Below, piece by piece: positions 62,822 to 64,000 of a stretch of DNA of 64,000 nucleotides. Position 1 is the first letter of the stretch; every line of letters begins with the position of its first letter. Source of the DNA: Bacillota bacterium (lineage in GTDB: Bacteria > Bacillota > Clostridia > Oscillospirales > Ethanoligenentaceae); assembly GCA_023391835.1 (NCBI GenBank), contig JAEWAE010000036.1, positions 1 through 64,000 on the forward strand. The letters are read 5' to 3'. Position numbers and translations under genes: made by a program. Below the pieces are notes generated by a model that saw only the letters and a program-made list of their open reading frames with translations, had not been told where the DNA came from and ran no database searches.

Positions 62822-63208
62822 ATGGACATCTTTCGCATCGTCGGTTTCGCCGTGGTGGCCGCGCTGCTGGCCGTGCTGCTGCGGAGTTACCGGGCCGAAT
62901 ACGCCATGCTTATCGGGCTGGGCGCCGGGGCCATGATCCTGATCGTTGTGATCGGCGCGGCGACGCCGGTTTTCACCCAGATCCGCTCGCTGATGGATCG
63001 GGCCCATGTGGATTCCCGTTATGTCACCATCCTGCTCAAGGCGCTGGGAATTTGCTTCCTCACCCAGCTCGCCTGCGACTGCTGCCGGGACGCGGGGGAG
63101 ACCGCCATCGCCTCCAAAGTGGAAATGGCCGGAAAATTCGCCGTGCTGCTCATCGCCATGCCGCTTTTCCTGGAGGTGGCGGAGCTTGCCATCCGCCTGA
63201 TGGAATAG
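62822..63208 (+). CDS. spoIIIAD: Stage III sporulation protein AD (SpoIIIAD)
   Basis: A 128-residue membrane protein with about four helices (IVGFAVVAALLAVLL, MLIGLGAGAMILIVVIGA, FAVLLIAMPLFLEVAELAI). It resembles SpoIIIAC at its start, as is known for this pair. The motif DCCRDAGETAIASKVEMAGK is typical. ATG 62822 follows AGGCAGGTG. Confidence 0.93.
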   Translation: MDIFRIVGFAVVAALLAVLLRSYRAEYAMLIGLGAGAMILIVVIGAATPVFTQIRSLMDRAHVDSRYVTILLKALGICFLTQLACDCCRDAGETAIASKVEMAGKFAVLLIAMPLFLEVAELAIRLME

Positions 63209-63288
63209 CCCCGGCCGGCAAATGGCCGTTACCGTATACATACGGGCGTATAAAAGAACGGAACCATATGAAATCGGCGGGAAATCAG

Positions 63289-64000
63289 ATGAAACATAAC
63301 ACATTGGCAAAGTGTCTTGCCCTCTGCGGCCTGTTGCTGGGTCTGGCGGGGCTGTTTGCCCCCCGTACGCTGGCCGCCGTACCCACATCCTCCGCGGCTG
63401 CCGCGTCCCCGGCTTCCTCTGCCGCATCGTCGGCTATTCTGAAAGAGCAGACGGAAAAAAGCGGCGCCTCGGATCTGTATCGCCAGACGCCTTCCGCAGC
63501 CAGAAAGCTTCTGGAAAAGCTGGGAATCCGGGAGCTGAGCCGGGAAAGCCTCGCAAAATTCACGCCCGCCGCGCTTTTCGGCACCGCGTTCCAAAAGCTC
63601 AAGACGGCGGCACAGGCACCGCTGAAAGTGGCGGCGGCCATATGCGGCATCCTGCTGTGCTGCGCACTGCTTCAGACAATGAAAAACTCCGTAGGAGAAA
63701 AGCCGCTTCAGAATGTGTTCCAATTGGTGTGCACGCTCAGTGTCGCCGCCGTGCTGCTCACCCCCGTCAGCCAGTGTGTCACACTGGTTTCCCAGGCGAT
63801 CGGGCAGAGTTCCGACTTTATACTCACTTGCCTGCCGGTTTTCGTGGGTCTGACCGCCTCTTCTGGTCACCCGGCTTCTGCGGCAATCGGCCAGGGCATG
63901 CTGCTCATCGTGTCTCAGGTCTTTTCCCGTATATCCGCCACCACTTTCGTGCCGATGGTCCATATTTTTCTGGCCTTCTGCATCGTCGCGAGTATATCCC
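63289..64000 (+). CDS. spoIIIAE: Stage III sporulation protein AE (SpoIIIAE), 5' part
   Basis: The first 237 residues of a multi-helix channel protein; the gene runs off the right edge with no stop. A signal peptide (LALCGLLLGLAGLFAPRTLA) is followed by an Ala/Ser-rich region and then membrane helices (VAAAICGILLCCALLQ, VAAVLLTPVSQCVTLV, MLLIVSQVFSRISATTF). ATG 63289 is six bases after GGCGGG; ATG 63268 in the same frame is a weaker alternative. Order AA-AB-AC-AD-AE matches the standard operon. Confidence 0.9.
   Translation, partial: MKHNTLAKCLALCGLLLGLAGLFAPRTLAAVPTSSAAAASPASSAASSAILKEQTEKSGASDLYRQTPSAARKLLEKLGIRELSRESLAKFTPAALFGTAFQKLKTAAQAPLKVAAAICGILLCCALLQTMKNSVGEKPLQNVFQLVCTLSVAAVLLTPVSQCVTLVSQAIGQSSDFILTCLPVFVGLTASSGHPASAAIGQGMLLIVSQVFSRISATTFVPMVHIFLAFCIVASIS

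Overview
This 64 kb window looks like chromosome from a spore-forming, anaerobic member of the Clostridia, most likely the Oscillospirales/Ruminococcaceae side. GC is high by eye, roughly 60 %. The evidence is a spoIIIA sporulation operon at the right end, sigma-A promoters of the Firmicutes type (TTGACA, 17 nt, TATAAT), purine-rich Shine-Dalgarno sites, two T-box riboswitches, a HisZ-dependent short HisG, superoxide reductase and rubrerythrin instead of aerobic defences, and a ClpE-like chaperone. There are no rRNA genes, CRISPR arrays, transposases or prophage modules. Most of the window is housekeeping, with short accessory patches. Promoters, terminators and hairpins were found by reading the sequence, not by a folding program.

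Layout. 0.2-5.4 kb: a secreted SGNH hydrolase, ruvC-ruvA-ruvB, glmM. 5.4-12.4 kb: an rRNA methyltransferase, the ECF vitamin-transporter core ecfA1-ecfA2-ecfT, truA, a DUF5711-like membrane protein, a CvpA-like protein and pgsA. 12.4-19.3 kb: a ClpE-like ATPase, a GH30 glycosidase, a lactate/2-hydroxyacid dehydrogenase (minus) and an ABC exporter half (minus). 19.5-24.0 kb: an MFS exporter with its ArsR-like regulator, a small membrane protein, a VOC protein and a PepV-type dipeptidase. 24.0-27.1 kb: a tryptophan T-box controlling a TrpXYZ-type ABC importer. 27.2-29.3 kb: aspS (minus) behind a second T-box whose upstream part is unusually compact. 29.3-31.6 kb: a 51-residue small ORF with its own promoter, gpmA, superoxide reductase, rubrerythrin, then two perfect 20-bp palindromes sharing a core.

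31.9-43.7 kb: an ABC-F ATPase (minus) with an attenuator-like leader, LemA plus a DUF2207 protein, an FAD amine-oxidase-like enzyme, HelD, a small hypothetical protein, a nitroreductase, an AT-richer patch with a broken metallophosphoesterase, and a membrane-anchored hypothetical protein. 43.9-48.5 kb: tRNA-Ala(GGC), a GH25 lysozyme, a papain-fold peptidase, fumarase and a protein with a C-terminal J-domain-like end. 48.7-53.0 kb: a MacAB-like export operon whose adaptor looks internally duplicated, followed by a repeat-containing lipoprotein. 53.1-60.8 kb: a complete, tightly coupled histidine operon hisZGDCBHAFIE. 61.0-64.0 kb: spoIIIAA-AB-AC-AD and the 5' part of spoIIIAE.

Links between genes. 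The his operon covers the whole route from PRPP and ATP to histidine except histidinol phosphatase, which is not here. The Trp T-box ties import of an amino acid, probably tryptophan, to tRNA charging, and the aspS T-box does the same for aspartyl-tRNA synthesis. Many starts had to be moved inward from the longest reading frame on Shine-Dalgarno evidence; these choices are noted per gene. ruvB appears to begin at a non-standard ACG codon.
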